Shown here: piece after piece, positions 1-8,123 of the stretch
Layout: each line of letters starts with the position of its first letter
How positions within the stretch are numbered: the stretch's first letter is position 1
Assembly: GCA_934565855.1 (NCBI GenBank)
Contig: CAKTIO010000006.1
Span: forward strand, 124,001 to 188,000
DNA from: an uncultured Dysosmobacter sp.
Lineage (GTDB): Bacteria > Bacillota > Clostridia > Oscillospirales > Oscillospiraceae
Direction of reading: 5' to 3'
Length of the DNA stretch: 64,000 nucleotides
The notes under the pieces: model-generated
Database searches by the model: none
Told to the model about the DNA's origin: nothing
Seen by the model: the letters and a program-made list of their open reading frames with translations, nothing else
Program-made: the position numbers and the translations under genes

Positions 1-2
1 TT

Positions 3-221
3 GTAAAGAAAACAAGATCCGCTCTGGAACTTATGCCCGCAGCAATCTGTGAGCTCCCGTATGAGGGAGCGAAGGAGATGCTGCTGGTGGATGAGGTTGA
101 CAGCAAAGAGTTTCTTACAGAGCTGTTTGAGGCAATGTACGAGGAATTGCCCATGCCAAAACGAAAGAACAACGGAATGCGGCAGAAACTGCATTCACGG
201 AAGGGAGAAAAACAATCATGA
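3..221 (+). CDS. C-terminal end of an unknown protein (cut by window start)
   Basis: The reading frame is already open at base 3 and runs to a TGA at 219-221, so only the last 72 or so residues of a longer protein are visible. The tail is acidic in its middle (many E/D, e.g. LLVDEVDSKEFL) and basic at the end. No domain was recognised. Its stop overlaps the ATG of the next gene by 4 bases (ATGA), which indicates translational coupling and a shared transcript. The first internal ATG is at 33, but nothing suggests it is the true start. Confidence 0.55.
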   Translation, partial: VKKTRSALELMPAAICELPYEGAKEMLLVDEVDSKEFLTELFEAMYEELPMPKRKNNGMRQKLHSRKGEKQS

Positions 222-502
222 TGGAAAATGTTCTGTCTTTTTTGCGCGCGGCAGCGCCGTGGATCTCGATGGGTCTGCTGATCGCCTTCCTCTGTGTGCG
301 GCCGGCGATCCGCAAGGGTAAAGCAGAAGACGACTACGCAGAGGAAGGGATGTGCGTCGGCATGTGCCTCGGCCTTATGCTCGGCTCTCTGTCCGACAGC
401 AGCAACAGCGGACTTGGCGCATCGCTCGGTATGCTGTTCGGTCTTGTGATCGGTCTTTGCATGCACAAAAAAGGAACCGAGGATTGCGGTAGCGAAAAAT
501 AA
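218..502 (+). CDS. small glycine-rich membrane protein
   Basis: This 94-residue protein has a hydrophobic N-terminal segment (about residues 12-29), a charged loop, and a second Gly-rich hydrophobic stretch (about residues 45-82) with repeated G-x3-G spacing (MCLGLMLGSL, GLGASLGMLFGLVIG). That pattern is typical of tightly packed transmembrane helices or glycine-zipper proteins. The start overlaps the upstream stop by 4 bases, so the two genes are probably co-translated. No family was recognised and the function is unknown. It could be an accessory subunit of the truncated upstream product, but that is only suggested by the coupling. Confidence 0.6.
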   Translation: MMENVLSFLRAAAPWISMGLLIAFLCVRPAIRKGKAEDDYAEEGMCVGMCLGLMLGSLSDSSNSGLGASLGMLFGLVIGLCMHKKGTEDCGSEK

Positions 503-628
503 ATGTTGTCCCTGCCCGCACGACCGGCAGACGGTCTCTCTGCGCCGACGGGATTGGGACGAGAAAAAGGGATGCCTAATATTCTCACTATTCAGTCGGG
601 TGACCTTACGGCATTGGAGGAATAACCG

Positions 629-1369
629 ATGAACTATATTCGGATCACAAAAGAAAATATTGACAAGGAGCATATCTGCTGCGCCATGTCCGGCAAGCAG
701 AGTGTTGCAAAAAAGGAATGGCTCAAGCAGCGCTTTGAGGATGGACTTGTTTTCTACCGCAGCGAGGAACGCGGTAAATGCTTTATCGAATACATCCCGG
801 CTGAAAACGCCTGGGTACCCATTGCGGCAGACGGTTATCTCTACATTAACTGCCTCTGGGTATCCGGTTCCATGAAGGGGCACGGATACTCCAATGACCT
901 TCTGGAGGCGTGTATCCGGGACGCTAAGACGCAGGGGAAGAAAGGCATTTGTATTCTGTGCGCGGAGGGTCGGAAGCGGGAGTTTCTCGCTGATCCGAAA
1001 TTTCTTGCCTATAAGGAGTTCCGTGTGGCAGACATATCCGACTGCGGGATCAATCTCATGTACCTTCCCATGGAACCGTCCGTACAGCTGCCAAAGTTCC
1101 GGGAATGCGCGAAGCATCCGGCGACTGAGGAAAACGGTTTTGTCCTCTATTACACCGATCAGTGTCCCTACACCTATTATTGGGTACCAAGGGTGCAGGA
1201 GGTGGCGAAGGAACATGGTATCCCGTTCAAGGCCATCCATATCACTGACAAAGCATCTGCGCAGAATGTACCCGCACCGGTCACGACCTATGCTCTGTTT
1301 CGGGACGGTCAGTTTCTGACACAGAGTATTCAGTCGGATAAAAAATTCCTGGCGCTTGCGGGCTTGTAA
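629..1369 (+). CDS. YoaP-type GNAT N-acetyltransferase
   Basis: The 246-residue protein has an N-terminal GNAT acetyltransferase fold (about residues 1-150), with the acetyl-CoA-binding region around VSGSMKGHGYSNDLLEACI. The C-terminal region (about 150-246) matches the YoaP extension, with a thioredoxin-like YTDQCPYTYYW segment. YoaP proteins are putative N-acetyltransferases of Firmicutes whose substrate is not established. The start at 629 follows GGAGG at 617-621. The gene stands alone between a small membrane protein and a SAP-domain gene on the same strand. Family assignment is fairly sure; substrate is unknown. Confidence 0.82.
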   Translation: MNYIRITKENIDKEHICCAMSGKQSVAKKEWLKQRFEDGLVFYRSEERGKCFIEYIPAENAWVPIAADGYLYINCLWVSGSMKGHGYSNDLLEACIRDAKTQGKKGICILCAEGRKREFLADPKFLAYKEFRVADISDCGINLMYLPMEPSVQLPKFRECAKHPATEENGFVLYYTDQCPYTYYWVPRVQEVAKEHGIPFKAIHITDKASAQNVPAPVTTYALFRDGQFLTQSIQSDKKFLALAGL

Positions 1370-1420
1370 AACTGATTTTATCGAAGCAGAAAAAGACTGT
1401 AGTTACAGGAGCAAATGCAG

Positions 1421-1993
1421 ATGAGTGATCGACCGGAGCTGAATAAAAAACTGGATGCAGCCACTTTCCGCAGCTTTTATTATCTGAAACAGGAGCTTGC
1501 CGACTTTTGTAAAGAAAATGGATTGCCGACATCGGGCAGCAAAATAGAGCTCACGAATCGAATCGCATACTTTCTGGACACGGGAAAGGTGCAGAAAACC
1601 TCTCCCAGAAGAATATCGGCTGTGATGATCGGCACGCTCACCGAGGACACGGTCATAGAACCAAATATCGTCTGCTCCGAAAAGCACCGTGCTTTTTTCA
1701 GCGAGAAAATCGGGAAAAGTTTTTCTTTCAATGTTCCGTTTCAGAAATGGCTGAAAGCAAACGCCGGAAAGACTTACGGCGACGCGATTCGGGCATATTA
1801 TCGAATCTTAGAGGAAAAGGAACTAACCAAAACGGAGATCGGCGGGCAGTTTGAGTACAACACATACATCCGTGATTTCTTTGCAAACAATCCCGGAAAG
1901 AACTTGCACGACGCGATCGTATGCTGGAATTACAAAAAGGGCTTGTCGGGGCATCATCGGTATGAGCAGTCCGACCTTCGTGCGCTGGACTGA
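1421..1993 (+). CDS. SAP domain / DUF6434 protein
   Basis: This 190-residue protein opens with a SAP-type helix-hinge-helix (about residues 10-50, LADFCKENGLPTSGSKIELTNRI), a small motif that binds DNA in many proteins. A C-terminal region rich in aromatic residues follows (FNVPFQKWLKANAGKTYGDA, YIRDFF), matching what I know as DUF6434. I chose the ATG at 1421 because AGGAG at 1407-1411 sits 9 bases before it, whereas the ATG at 1415 is only 3 bases away. Role is unknown; nucleic-acid binding is the likely property. It sits in a same-strand run of small accessory genes. Confidence 0.75.
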   Translation: MSDRPELNKKLDAATFRSFYYLKQELADFCKENGLPTSGSKIELTNRIAYFLDTGKVQKTSPRRISAVMIGTLTEDTVIEPNIVCSEKHRAFFSEKIGKSFSFNVPFQKWLKANAGKTYGDAIRAYYRILEEKELTKTEIGGQFEYNTYIRDFFANNPGKNLHDAIVCWNYKKGLSGHHRYEQSDLRALD

Positions 1994-2026
1994 CCAATTT
2001 TGTAAAAACTCAGGAGGTTATTAAAA

Positions 2027-2491
2027 ATGGTACATTTGGTTTATTGCGATAATGCAGGGAAGAAAGGTGAAAAGGAGCTTGACAAGATTCTCGCCGGGGC
2101 AAAAACAATGGTCGTGCGCGGTGCGGCAGGACGAAAAATTCCGCACAGCCGGGTCTTTGCAGGAGAGCGCCTTTATTTCATGGAAAAAGGGAGTGCTTCG
2201 ATTACCGCAACTGCCACGGTCAAAGAGGTTCAGAATTTCGTAAAGTTGTCTGATGAGGAAATTACAAAAGCTCTTGCCGACAATCAGGGAAAGCTCAATT
2301 TATCAGATAAGCAAATTACACGCTGGCACAAGAAATGTCTGTGCCTTGTGGAATTTGAGAGCGTAGAAGAAATTGCTCCCCTCGCTTTTGACCATCAGGG
2401 TAACATGGACGACTGGTTGATTATTGAAAAGATTGAGGATGTTGTTGTCGGGACAAGCATCCCGTACAATTATGAAAAATCAAAGTTTTAA
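2027..2491 (+). CDS. conserved hypothetical protein, possibly PUA/ASCH-like fold
   Basis: This 154-residue protein has the look of a small beta-rich ligand or RNA-binding domain: GAKTMVVRGAAGRKIPHSRV, then GERLYFMEKGSASITATATV, and later WHKKCLCLVEFESVEEI. That order of strands (a residue-specific pocket, 'GERLYF', then a 'TATVKEV' strand) resembles ASCH/PUA-like domains, which is an impression rather than a proven match. A strong site AGGAGG precedes the ATG. Function unknown. Closely similar proteins are, as far as I recall, common in Firmicutes accessory DNA. Confidence 0.6.
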   Translation: MVHLVYCDNAGKKGEKELDKILAGAKTMVVRGAAGRKIPHSRVFAGERLYFMEKGSASITATATVKEVQNFVKLSDEEITKALADNQGKLNLSDKQITRWHKKCLCLVEFESVEEIAPLAFDHQGNMDDWLIIEKIEDVVVGTSIPYNYEKSKF

Positions 2492-2529
2492 TGTGGTGAT
2501 CTTGGCATAAAAACAAGGAGAGTATAAAA

Positions 2530-2889
2530 ATGAAATATAAGTCTTTTATCCTACTGCTTACTGTCGTGATGGTACTTTCCCTCACGGCCTGCGGAAAATC
2601 ACCGGCACCCAATAAGAGTGAGTTATCGGTTTCAACTGATACGCAGGTTGAATCGTCGAACGAGACAGAAGTGCCGACTGATGAGAACCCTACAGCAGAT
2701 GCAGATAACTCTGCCAATGATGAGATGTGGAAAACGGAGTTTGAGAAAAGTCTTTTGGAAAACTATGGTGTCACGCCGGATCATTATGAGGATCTGGGTG
2801 ACGGCGTTTATCAGGTCTATGTAGAGATCGACGGCAAGATCGTTCCCTATGTTGCGGTAGATTCCACAACCGGCGATTATCACGGATGA
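2530..2889 (+). CDS. small lipoprotein
   Basis: The protein has 119 residues with a lipoprotein signal: a basic start, a hydrophobic stretch, then the lipobox LTAC with Cys at about residue 21. A Ser/Thr/Glu-rich linker follows (about 25-65), then a compact C-terminal domain (GVTPDHYEDLGDGVYQVYVE). It should be exported and lipid-anchored on the outer face of the membrane. It is followed after 12 bases by a second lipoprotein gene, so the two are probably co-expressed. No function is known. Confidence 0.7.
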   Translation: MKYKSFILLLTVVMVLSLTACGKSPAPNKSELSVSTDTQVESSNETEVPTDENPTADADNSANDEMWKTEFEKSLLENYGVTPDHYEDLGDGVYQVYVEIDGKIVPYVAVDSTTGDYHG

Positions 2890-2901
2890 AGGAGAATGGA
2901 A

Positions 2902-3387
2902 ATGAAAAAGAACGCTCTTATTTGCGCTGCCGCGCTGACTTTGGCGCTGTCATTGGCGGCCTGCGGCGGGAAAGTTATCACAAAAACGACGGACTCTCTC
3001 GATCAGCAGGGACAGACATCTGCTTCGGACAGTGAAGCTCCCGTCTCAGAGCGCACAGCAACCGGCACGATGTTGCTGGATGGAAAAGAAACAACTGTGT
3101 ATCTGGAAGTCAACGATACGGAAATCAATTTCTGGGACAGTGCTTCCGGTGGAAAGCTGCTCGCCGTCGCAAAATATCCCGAAACGCTCGCCGGAGCCGC
3201 TGAAGCGCTCAAGGGCTGCGATTACACGGATCTTGACGAGGATGGCAATAGTGATTTAACCGCAGAATTCACCTTTACCGATGGCAGCACAGCCAGCCTT
3301 GTCTGGTTCTATGCAGATGGTGGCCTGATTTATAACGAGGAATTCTCCCGCCTTCCCGGTGACGCGACTGCCGCCGAGGCAAACTGA
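2902..3387 (+). CDS. small lipoprotein
   Basis: The mature product is a lipoprotein with lipobox LAAC near residue 21, a Thr/Ser/Asp linker, and a beta-rich C-terminal domain (GTMLLDGKETTVYLEVND, LTAEFTFTDGSTASLVWF). I prefer the ATG at 2902 over 2896 because AAGGAG at 2889-2894 gives normal spacing only for 2902. It forms a pair with the preceding lipoprotein gene. The DxDxDG-like stretch TDLDEDGNSDLTAEF could bind calcium; that is inference. Function unknown. Confidence 0.7.
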   Translation: MKKNALICAAALTLALSLAACGGKVITKTTDSLDQQGQTSASDSEAPVSERTATGTMLLDGKETTVYLEVNDTEINFWDSASGGKLLAVAKYPETLAGAAEALKGCDYTDLDEDGNSDLTAEFTFTDGSTASLVWFYADGGLIYNEEFSRLPGDATAAEAN

Positions 3388-3403
3388 ACCGGTGTAAAGT
3401 GCA

Positions 3404-3562
3404 ATGAAGTATCTCAAGGCAGATGCCTACGACGGCATGTGCTTCTTCGGCGGACTGGTGTTCTTTGCGCCGGTCGCCCTTCTGGTGCGAACGCAGGCTG
3501 GGATCAGCGGAGGAAAGGATTATCTGGGCACATCATGGCGGCGATTTTTATCCACGATTTAA
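3404..3562 (+). pseudogene. MFS transporter N-terminal remnant
   Basis: A 52-codon frame encodes MKYLKADAYDGMCFFGGLVF and a first transmembrane helix ending in LLVRTQAGIS, which looks like the beginning of a major facilitator transporter. After about 37 residues the similarity stops and the frame ends at TAA 3560-3562. The next recognisable coding piece belongs to a flavodoxin-like gene. This reads as the 5' stub left by a deletion. Identification rests on recall of the family's N-terminus, so it is moderate. Confidence 0.45.
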
Positions 3563-3840
3563 TACCGGTCGTACTCTCTACTGTTTTGCCAGACACCAGC
3601 GACTTTTCCGTCATTGACGCAAACAAGAAGGCAGCCTGTTGTCAAGGCTGCTTTCGCTGCTGTCTGGCATCGCCGGGGTAGTGCGTGATGAAAGACGATC
3701 TGCAAACGGTCGGTGCGCAAATCGGAAGCTGTGAAAAGGTCATCATTCTCTCACGATGCTGCTACGGGGGATTCAGCCCCGGTGTCAAGCGGGTGCTTGA
3801 TCGTGCCATATCGCTCAGTCTGCCGTTTTTCACCTATGAA
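3535..3840 (+). pseudogene. flavodoxin-family protein, broken by an in-frame stop
   Basis: A single frame beginning at ATG 3535 (IFIHDLIP, then CCQGCFRCCLASPG) meets TAG at 3679-3681. It continues in the same frame as CVMKDDLQTVGAQIGSCEKV, SRCCYGGFSPGVKRVLDR and ISLSLPFFTY. Together these give the N-terminal two-thirds of an NAD(P)H-dependent flavodoxin-fold reductase, where the conserved CxGCFxC...PGxCVxxD motif would span the TAG codon. After FFTY the frame runs directly into the ATG of the next gene, so the C-terminal third has been deleted. Both the stop and the deletion argue for decay. Confidence 0.6.
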
Positions 3841-4597
3841 CATCTTGATTTTGAATGCCAGTCCAAAATCCAAGGGCAGCACTTCTGCATTTTATTCATC
3901 CCTGCTGCGGCTGTTTCTGACAGGGTGTGAGGTCAAGGTCAATCCGCTCCGCGGGGCAAGAGACTGCGAAAAGGCTTTTGAACTGCTTCCGTGGGCGGAT
4001 GCTGTTGTGATTTCAGCTCCGGTCTATGTGGACGCTGCGCCATCACACGTCACCGCCTTTTTAGAGCAGGCGGAACAGCTCTGTCAGGAACAGCTATGCC
4101 ATTTCAAACTCTATGCTATTTCCAACTGTGGTTTTATTGAGGGACATCAGAATGAACTGCATTTGCGAATCTATGAGGCGTGGTGCCAGTGCGCCGGCGT
4201 TTGCTGGGGCGGCGGATTGGGGATCGGCGGCGGAGTGATCCTGCGCTGGACGTGTATGCTGACAGCGTTGTTCGCCGTGTCAGATACTGTGCAGCTGATC
4301 CTGACGGCGCAGGCAGCGCCGCTGACTGTGCAAACGATCTTTTCCTGTTACAGCAGTATGCTCGTGATGCTTGTGATGAGCCTCGGCGCGGTGATCTGCC
4401 TTGCCGTTATGGGACACCGTATCAAGCACGGTGCTATCCGCAAAAATCTGTTCACCCGCTGCCTGATGCCGTCATTTTTGTTCATCCCCGTTTCAGACAT
4501 TTTTATGCTGCTCTCCGCGTTAGCACGCGGAAACTTGCCGCACACACTATTCCGCAGGCGCGAATGCCCTGCCCAGGGGGAAAGAACACACCTATAA
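3836..4597 (+). CDS. NAD(P)H-dependent flavodoxin-like oxidoreductase with membrane tail
   Basis: From ATG 3836 the product begins NILILNASPKSKGSTSAF, the FMN-phosphate loop of the NADPH-dependent FMN reductase/flavodoxin-like fold. It continues with WADAVVISAPVYVDAAPSH and GGGLGIGGGV. The C-terminal half (about residues 140-245) carries hydrophobic segments (LTALFAVSDTVQLIL, MLVMLVMSLGAVICLAV) that would place it at the membrane. There is no clear Shine-Dalgarno site because the upstream gene's 3' end has been deleted up to this ATG, so translation may be poor. The total of about 253 residues is near full length. Substrate unknown. Confidence 0.6.
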   Translation: MNILILNASPKSKGSTSAFYSSLLRLFLTGCEVKVNPLRGARDCEKAFELLPWADAVVISAPVYVDAAPSHVTAFLEQAEQLCQEQLCHFKLYAISNCGFIEGHQNELHLRIYEAWCQCAGVCWGGGLGIGGGVILRWTCMLTALFAVSDTVQLILTAQAAPLTVQTIFSCYSSMLVMLVMSLGAVICLAVMGHRIKHGAIRKNLFTRCLMPSFLFIPVSDIFMLLSALARGNLPHTLFRRRECPAQGERTHL

Positions 4598-4724
4598 AGC
4601 TATTGGCTGTGTGCTGCTGCGTGGTGAGCTTGTTATGTTATATGCGTTCGCTGCGAAAAGGCAAGGAAAGTCGAGAGATAATTCTCCCAACACAGTACAA
4701 TGTTTCTGTAAGGAGTTGAGAAGA

Positions 4725-5609
4725 ATGACGGAGCAGGTATTGGCTGTCCAGCGAATGCAGGACTACATTGAAAAGTACAAAGCGGAGGAGATCAGCCTGT
4801 CCGATCTTGCGCGGGCATCGCTGTTTTCTCCGTGGTATTCTTATCGGCTGTTCCGGGACTGCCTTGGGCTTACACCGACCGAATATATCCGCAAATACCG
4901 GCTCACACAGGCGGCAAATCAGCTTCGCAGCGGCGAGATCAAAGTCATCGACGCGGCCTACAATGCCGGTTTTACCAACGTGGACACCTTCACGCGGGCA
5001 TTTTACCGGGAGTTCGGGCTGAATCCGAGCGACTATATGAAAAATCCCGTTCCTGTCCCGTTCTTCATTCCTTACGGTGCAAAATATCGTGAACTGAGAA
5101 AGGAGAACATCGACGTGTCCAACATTCAACCGATTTTCATACAGGTCATCCACAAGCCGGAGCGCCTGTGTATCATCAAGCGCGGTCTGCACGCAGAGGA
5201 CTATTTCCCTTACTGCGAGGAAGTCAGCTGTGATGTCTGGGGCATACTCATGAGCATGAAATCACTCTGCGGAGAGCCTGTTTCCATGTGGCTGCCCGAA
5301 AAGTACAAAAAACCGAACACCTCTACCTACGTGCAGGGCGTGGAGGTCGAAACCGACTATATGGGGATGATCCCGGAGGGCTTCGACACCATTCATCTGC
5401 CGGAGGCGGAATATCTGATGTTCCAAGGTCAGCCCTTCCGTGAGGAGGACTACTGCGAGGCAATCCGAACCGTGCAGGCGGCGATGGACAGCTATGATCC
5501 GTCCGTCGTCGGCTACCGCTGGGACGACGAGAACCCGCGCATCCAGCTTGAACCCCGTGGTCAGCGCGGCTATATCGAGCTGCGGGCAGTCAGGAGGGTT
5601 CAGAAATGA
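4725..5609 (+). CDS. AraC-family regulator with GyrI-like effector domain
   Basis: This 294-residue regulator has two helix-turn-helix motifs in the N-terminal 110 residues (LSDLARASLFSPWYSYRLFR; DAAYNAGFTNVDTFTRAFY), the AraC/XylS DNA-binding unit. A C-terminal GyrI-like effector-binding domain (about 130-290) follows. Such proteins sense small amphipathic or cationic compounds. AAGGAG at 4710-4715 precedes ATG 4725; longer versions of the frame have no ribosome site. Its last four bases overlap the start of an ABC-transporter ATPase, so regulator and exporter form one operon and the regulator very likely controls it. Confidence 0.88.
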   Translation: MTEQVLAVQRMQDYIEKYKAEEISLSDLARASLFSPWYSYRLFRDCLGLTPTEYIRKYRLTQAANQLRSGEIKVIDAAYNAGFTNVDTFTRAFYREFGLNPSDYMKNPVPVPFFIPYGAKYRELRKENIDVSNIQPIFIQVIHKPERLCIIKRGLHAEDYFPYCEEVSCDVWGILMSMKSLCGEPVSMWLPEKYKKPNTSTYVQGVEVETDYMGMIPEGFDTIHLPEAEYLMFQGQPFREEDYCEAIRTVQAAMDSYDPSVVGYRWDDENPRIQLEPRGQRGYIELRAVRRVQK

Positions 5610-6328
5610 GCGAAGCGATTTTTGTTGAAGGACTGACGAAAGCCTATGCCGGGAAAACCGTGGTCGATCATTTGGATCTTTCGGTAAAAAGCGGAACGGT
5701 ATTCGGACTGCTCGGTGCCAACGGTGCCGGAAAAAGCACTACGATCGAGTGTATGCTCGGCACAAAACAGGCAGATAGCGGAACCGTGCGTCTGCTTGGA
5801 AAAGACCCAAAGAAGAAACGCCGCACACTTTTTCAGCGCATCGGCGTGCAGTTTCAGGAGGGCGACTATCAGAAAGAAATCAAGGTTTCCGAACTTTGTG
5901 AGGAAACCGCAAGCCTTTACCGCAGCCCTGCCGATTGGCGCAATCTGTGTGAGCAGTTCGGTATTGGGGACAAGGCAAACACGCCGGTCAAAGGTCTATC
6001 GGGCGGCGAACGCCAGCGGCTTTTTATCGTGCTGGCGCTGATCCCGCAGCCGGAGCTGGTATTCCTCGACGAGCTGACCACCGGCCTTGACACAAAGGCA
6101 CGGCGCGGCGTATGGAAAACACTTGAACACTTAAAAGAACAGGGCCTTACGATTTTCCTGACTTCTCACTTTATGGATGAAGTTGAGGCGCTGTGCGATG
6201 AGATTTGCATTTTGAAAAAGGGCACTCCCGTTTTCCGCGGAACCGTGGAGCAGGCAAAGACTCAATGTGGCTGTGAACGCTTCGAGGACGCTTATTTGCA
6301 GCTGTCCGATGAGGAGGTGGACGCATGA
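5606..6328 (+). CDS. ABC transporter ATP-binding protein
   Basis: This is a 240-residue ATPase with Walker A GANGAGKST (about residues 37-45), signature SGGERQR (about 132-138), Walker B LVFLDE, and switch histidine in FLTSHFMDE. It pairs with the ABC-2 permease directly downstream (4-base ATGA overlap) and is coupled to the AraC regulator upstream in the same way. Families of this type export drugs, lipids or peptides. With an effector-sensing AraC regulator, a role in efflux of a toxic compound is plausible but inferred. Confidence 0.93.
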   Translation: MSEAIFVEGLTKAYAGKTVVDHLDLSVKSGTVFGLLGANGAGKSTTIECMLGTKQADSGTVRLLGKDPKKKRRTLFQRIGVQFQEGDYQKEIKVSELCEETASLYRSPADWRNLCEQFGIGDKANTPVKGLSGGERQRLFIVLALIPQPELVFLDELTTGLDTKARRGVWKTLEHLKEQGLTIFLTSHFMDEVEALCDEICILKKGTPVFRGTVEQAKTQCGCERFEDAYLQLSDEEVDA

Positions 6329-7065
6329 AACGCTTTTTTACATATCTTAAAACGGAACTGAAGCTCAGCCTGCGGGACATGAATATGGTGATTTTCGCCA
6401 TCATCATGCCGCTTGTCATCTTTATCATCCTCGGCATCATTTACGGGACAAAGCCGGCCTATGACGGTGCGGACTATACATTCATGGAGCAGTCTTTCGG
6501 AGCTGTCAGCGCAGTTGCCATTTGTGCAAGCGGACTTATGGGCCTGCCGCTGGTAGTATCAGGCTTACGAGAGATGATGATTCTCAAACGGCTGCGTGTT
6601 ACGCCGGTCAGCCCGGTATTCATTCTGGGCGTTGAGCTGTCCATGTATATCGTCTACTGTGCTGTATCCCTTGCAACGCTGTCAGTTGCGGCGCTTTTGT
6701 GGGGCGTGCGGCTGCACGGTTCACTTTTGGCGTTCCTCGGAAGCTGGGCGCTTACTATGCTCTCGACCCTGTCAGTCGGTATGCTGGTCGGCGGCGTAGC
6801 GAAGGACACCAAGCAGGCCAGCGTCATCGCCTCAATTCTCTATTTCCCCATGCTGGTCTTTTCCGGCACAACGCTGCCGATTGAGATTATGCCAGCGGCA
6901 ATGCAGAAAATCGTCAGCATTTTCCCGCTGACGCAGGGACTTACGATGATGAAAAATGCATTTTTAGGCATCAGAACGGGAAGTGTTCTGTTTCCAATCT
7001 GCGTGATGCTTGTACTTACCACGGTGTGCACCGTCCTTGCTATTCGCTTCTTCCGATGGGAATAA
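6325..7065 (+). CDS. ABC-2 type transporter permease
   Basis: The 246-residue membrane protein has about six hydrophobic segments. The first is MVIFAIIMPLVIFIILGIIY, and the last lies near the C-terminus (SVLFPICVMLVLTTVCTVLA). The conserved ABC-2 stretch FSGTTLPIEIMP and FPLTQGLTMMKNAFLG precedes the last helix. It is translationally coupled to the ATPase gene and followed by a strong terminator. It forms the membrane half of the exporter. Substrate unknown. Confidence 0.92.
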   Translation: MKRFFTYLKTELKLSLRDMNMVIFAIIMPLVIFIILGIIYGTKPAYDGADYTFMEQSFGAVSAVAICASGLMGLPLVVSGLREMMILKRLRVTPVSPVFILGVELSMYIVYCAVSLATLSVAALLWGVRLHGSLLAFLGSWALTMLSTLSVGMLVGGVAKDTKQASVIASILYFPMLVFSGTTLPIEIMPAAMQKIVSIFPLTQGLTMMKNAFLGIRTGSVLFPICVMLVLTTVCTVLAIRFFRWE

Positions 7066-7139
7066 AGCGTTCCAAGATTTTTAGGGTACTCAAATCAGAG
7101 GCTGAACAACCGAATATATTCTGAGCCAGACGCATAGAC

Positions 7140-7198
7140 GCAGGGCCGATAATCCGTGAGCCATCAGGCAGCACGGGTTATCGGCCCTGCCTTTTTTG
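7140..7198 (+). terminator. Rho-independent terminator of the AraC-ABC operon
   Basis: An imperfect 20-base stem (7140-7159 with 7171-7190; core GCAGGGCCGATAA / TTATCGGCCCTGC) is followed by a T-rich tract at 7191-7198, about 75 bases after the permease stop. Confidence 0.88.
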
Positions 7199-7317
7199 TT
7201 CAAATAACTTGCTCTTTACCACTTGCGGGTAATAAATGTGCCGCCGAAGGTGTTTCTCAAAGAGGAGACTGTTGTAAAATGTAGGAAGCGAGAAAAATAT
7301 ATAAAGAAACATATCTC

Positions 7318-7647
7318 GTGCCGGACAACCTGCATACGATGCTGGGGAAAAATATTTGTCGCCTCCGTAAACAAAAAAAGATGAGTCAGGAGCAGTTAGC
7401 GGAAGCTGCCGGAATTGGTCAAAAGCAAATATCAAAAATTGAATCTGGACGAGTCCACGCGAAGTTGACAACCTATTTGTACATAGCAAATGCGCTTGAA
7501 GTTACATTGGATTATCTGCTCGCTGACGCACTATTTGTTGAGCCAGAACATCAATTAGCAGCAAGACTATCCGGCGTAAAAGAGCAGAAATTCTTTCATG
7601 AGATAGTTCGTGCTGCCCTTCATTATCTGGACAATAAAGAAACATGA
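7318..7647 (+). CDS. XRE-family helix-turn-helix regulator
   Basis: The 109-residue protein has a Cro/C1-type HTH at residues 11-65 (RLRKQKKMSQEQLAEAAGIG, then ISKIESGRVHAKLTT). It likely starts at GTG 7318; the next in-frame ATG at 7339 would remove seven residues, and neither has a good ribosome site. The short C-terminal helix region could mediate dimerisation. It converges with another XRE gene at 7674-8018. It is a DNA-binding repressor by family; its target is unknown. Confidence 0.82.
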   Translation: MPDNLHTMLGKNICRLRKQKKMSQEQLAEAAGIGQKQISKIESGRVHAKLTTYLYIANALEVTLDYLLADALFVEPEHQLAARLSGVKEQKFFHEIVRAALHYLDNKET

Positions 7648-7673
7648 CATCCCGGTTGGAATGCCATGCTTCT

Positions 7674-8018
7674 TCAATCTAAATCTTTTTGGGAGAGCAA
7701 CATCTCAATGAAAGCAATAATCAGTCTCCGTTGTTTGTCCGAACAAGTTGCTGCCAGACGCGCAATTTGCTTCAAATCGCTGTTCTCGGTAAATAATTCC
7801 GGGTAAACTACCCGATCAGACGACGCACCCATACTGCGAATCAGCTGAAACAATATGTTGGGACTTGGGTTTTTATCACCCAGCTCAATGGCGGCCAGAT
7901 GCCGTACACTGATTCCAACACGCTCACAGAGTTGTTCACGAGTTAGACCTTTCTCTTCACGAAGCGCCCGCAGAGCACTCCCGGTTTTCTTCATCAAAGG
8001 ATCATTTTTTTCTGACAC
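7674..8018 (-). CDS. XRE-family helix-turn-helix regulator
   Basis: This 114-residue protein has an XRE HTH (RALREEKGLTREQLCERVGI, then HLAAIELGDKNPSPNILFQL) and a C-terminal region (DLKQIARLAATCSDKQRRLI) of the type seen in small SinR-like regulators of mobile elements. The likely start is GTG 8018, preceded by GAGGAGG on the minus strand. It converges with the XRE gene at 7318 and points away from the structured region at 8124-8410. Target unknown. Confidence 0.82.
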   Translation of the reverse strand: MSEKNDPLMKKTGSALRALREEKGLTREQLCERVGISVRHLAAIELGDKNPSPNILFQLIRSMGASSDRVVYPELFTENSDLKQIARLAATCSDKQRRLIIAFIEMLLSQKDLD

Positions 8019-8123
8019 CAGTAGTTCACCTCCTCTTCAGATATTGTAACGAAGTCGAGGTTTAGGCGGAATGCTCGGTTGGTGTCGAAATTTAAGCCCC
8101 ATCAGGACATCTTAAAAATAAAA

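Noticed and set aside
3679..3681. TAG as a recoded codon (selenocysteine- or pyrrolysine-like)
   Set aside because: No matching downstream element is apparent and the same gene has lost its 3' end, so nonsense mutation in a decaying gene is simpler.
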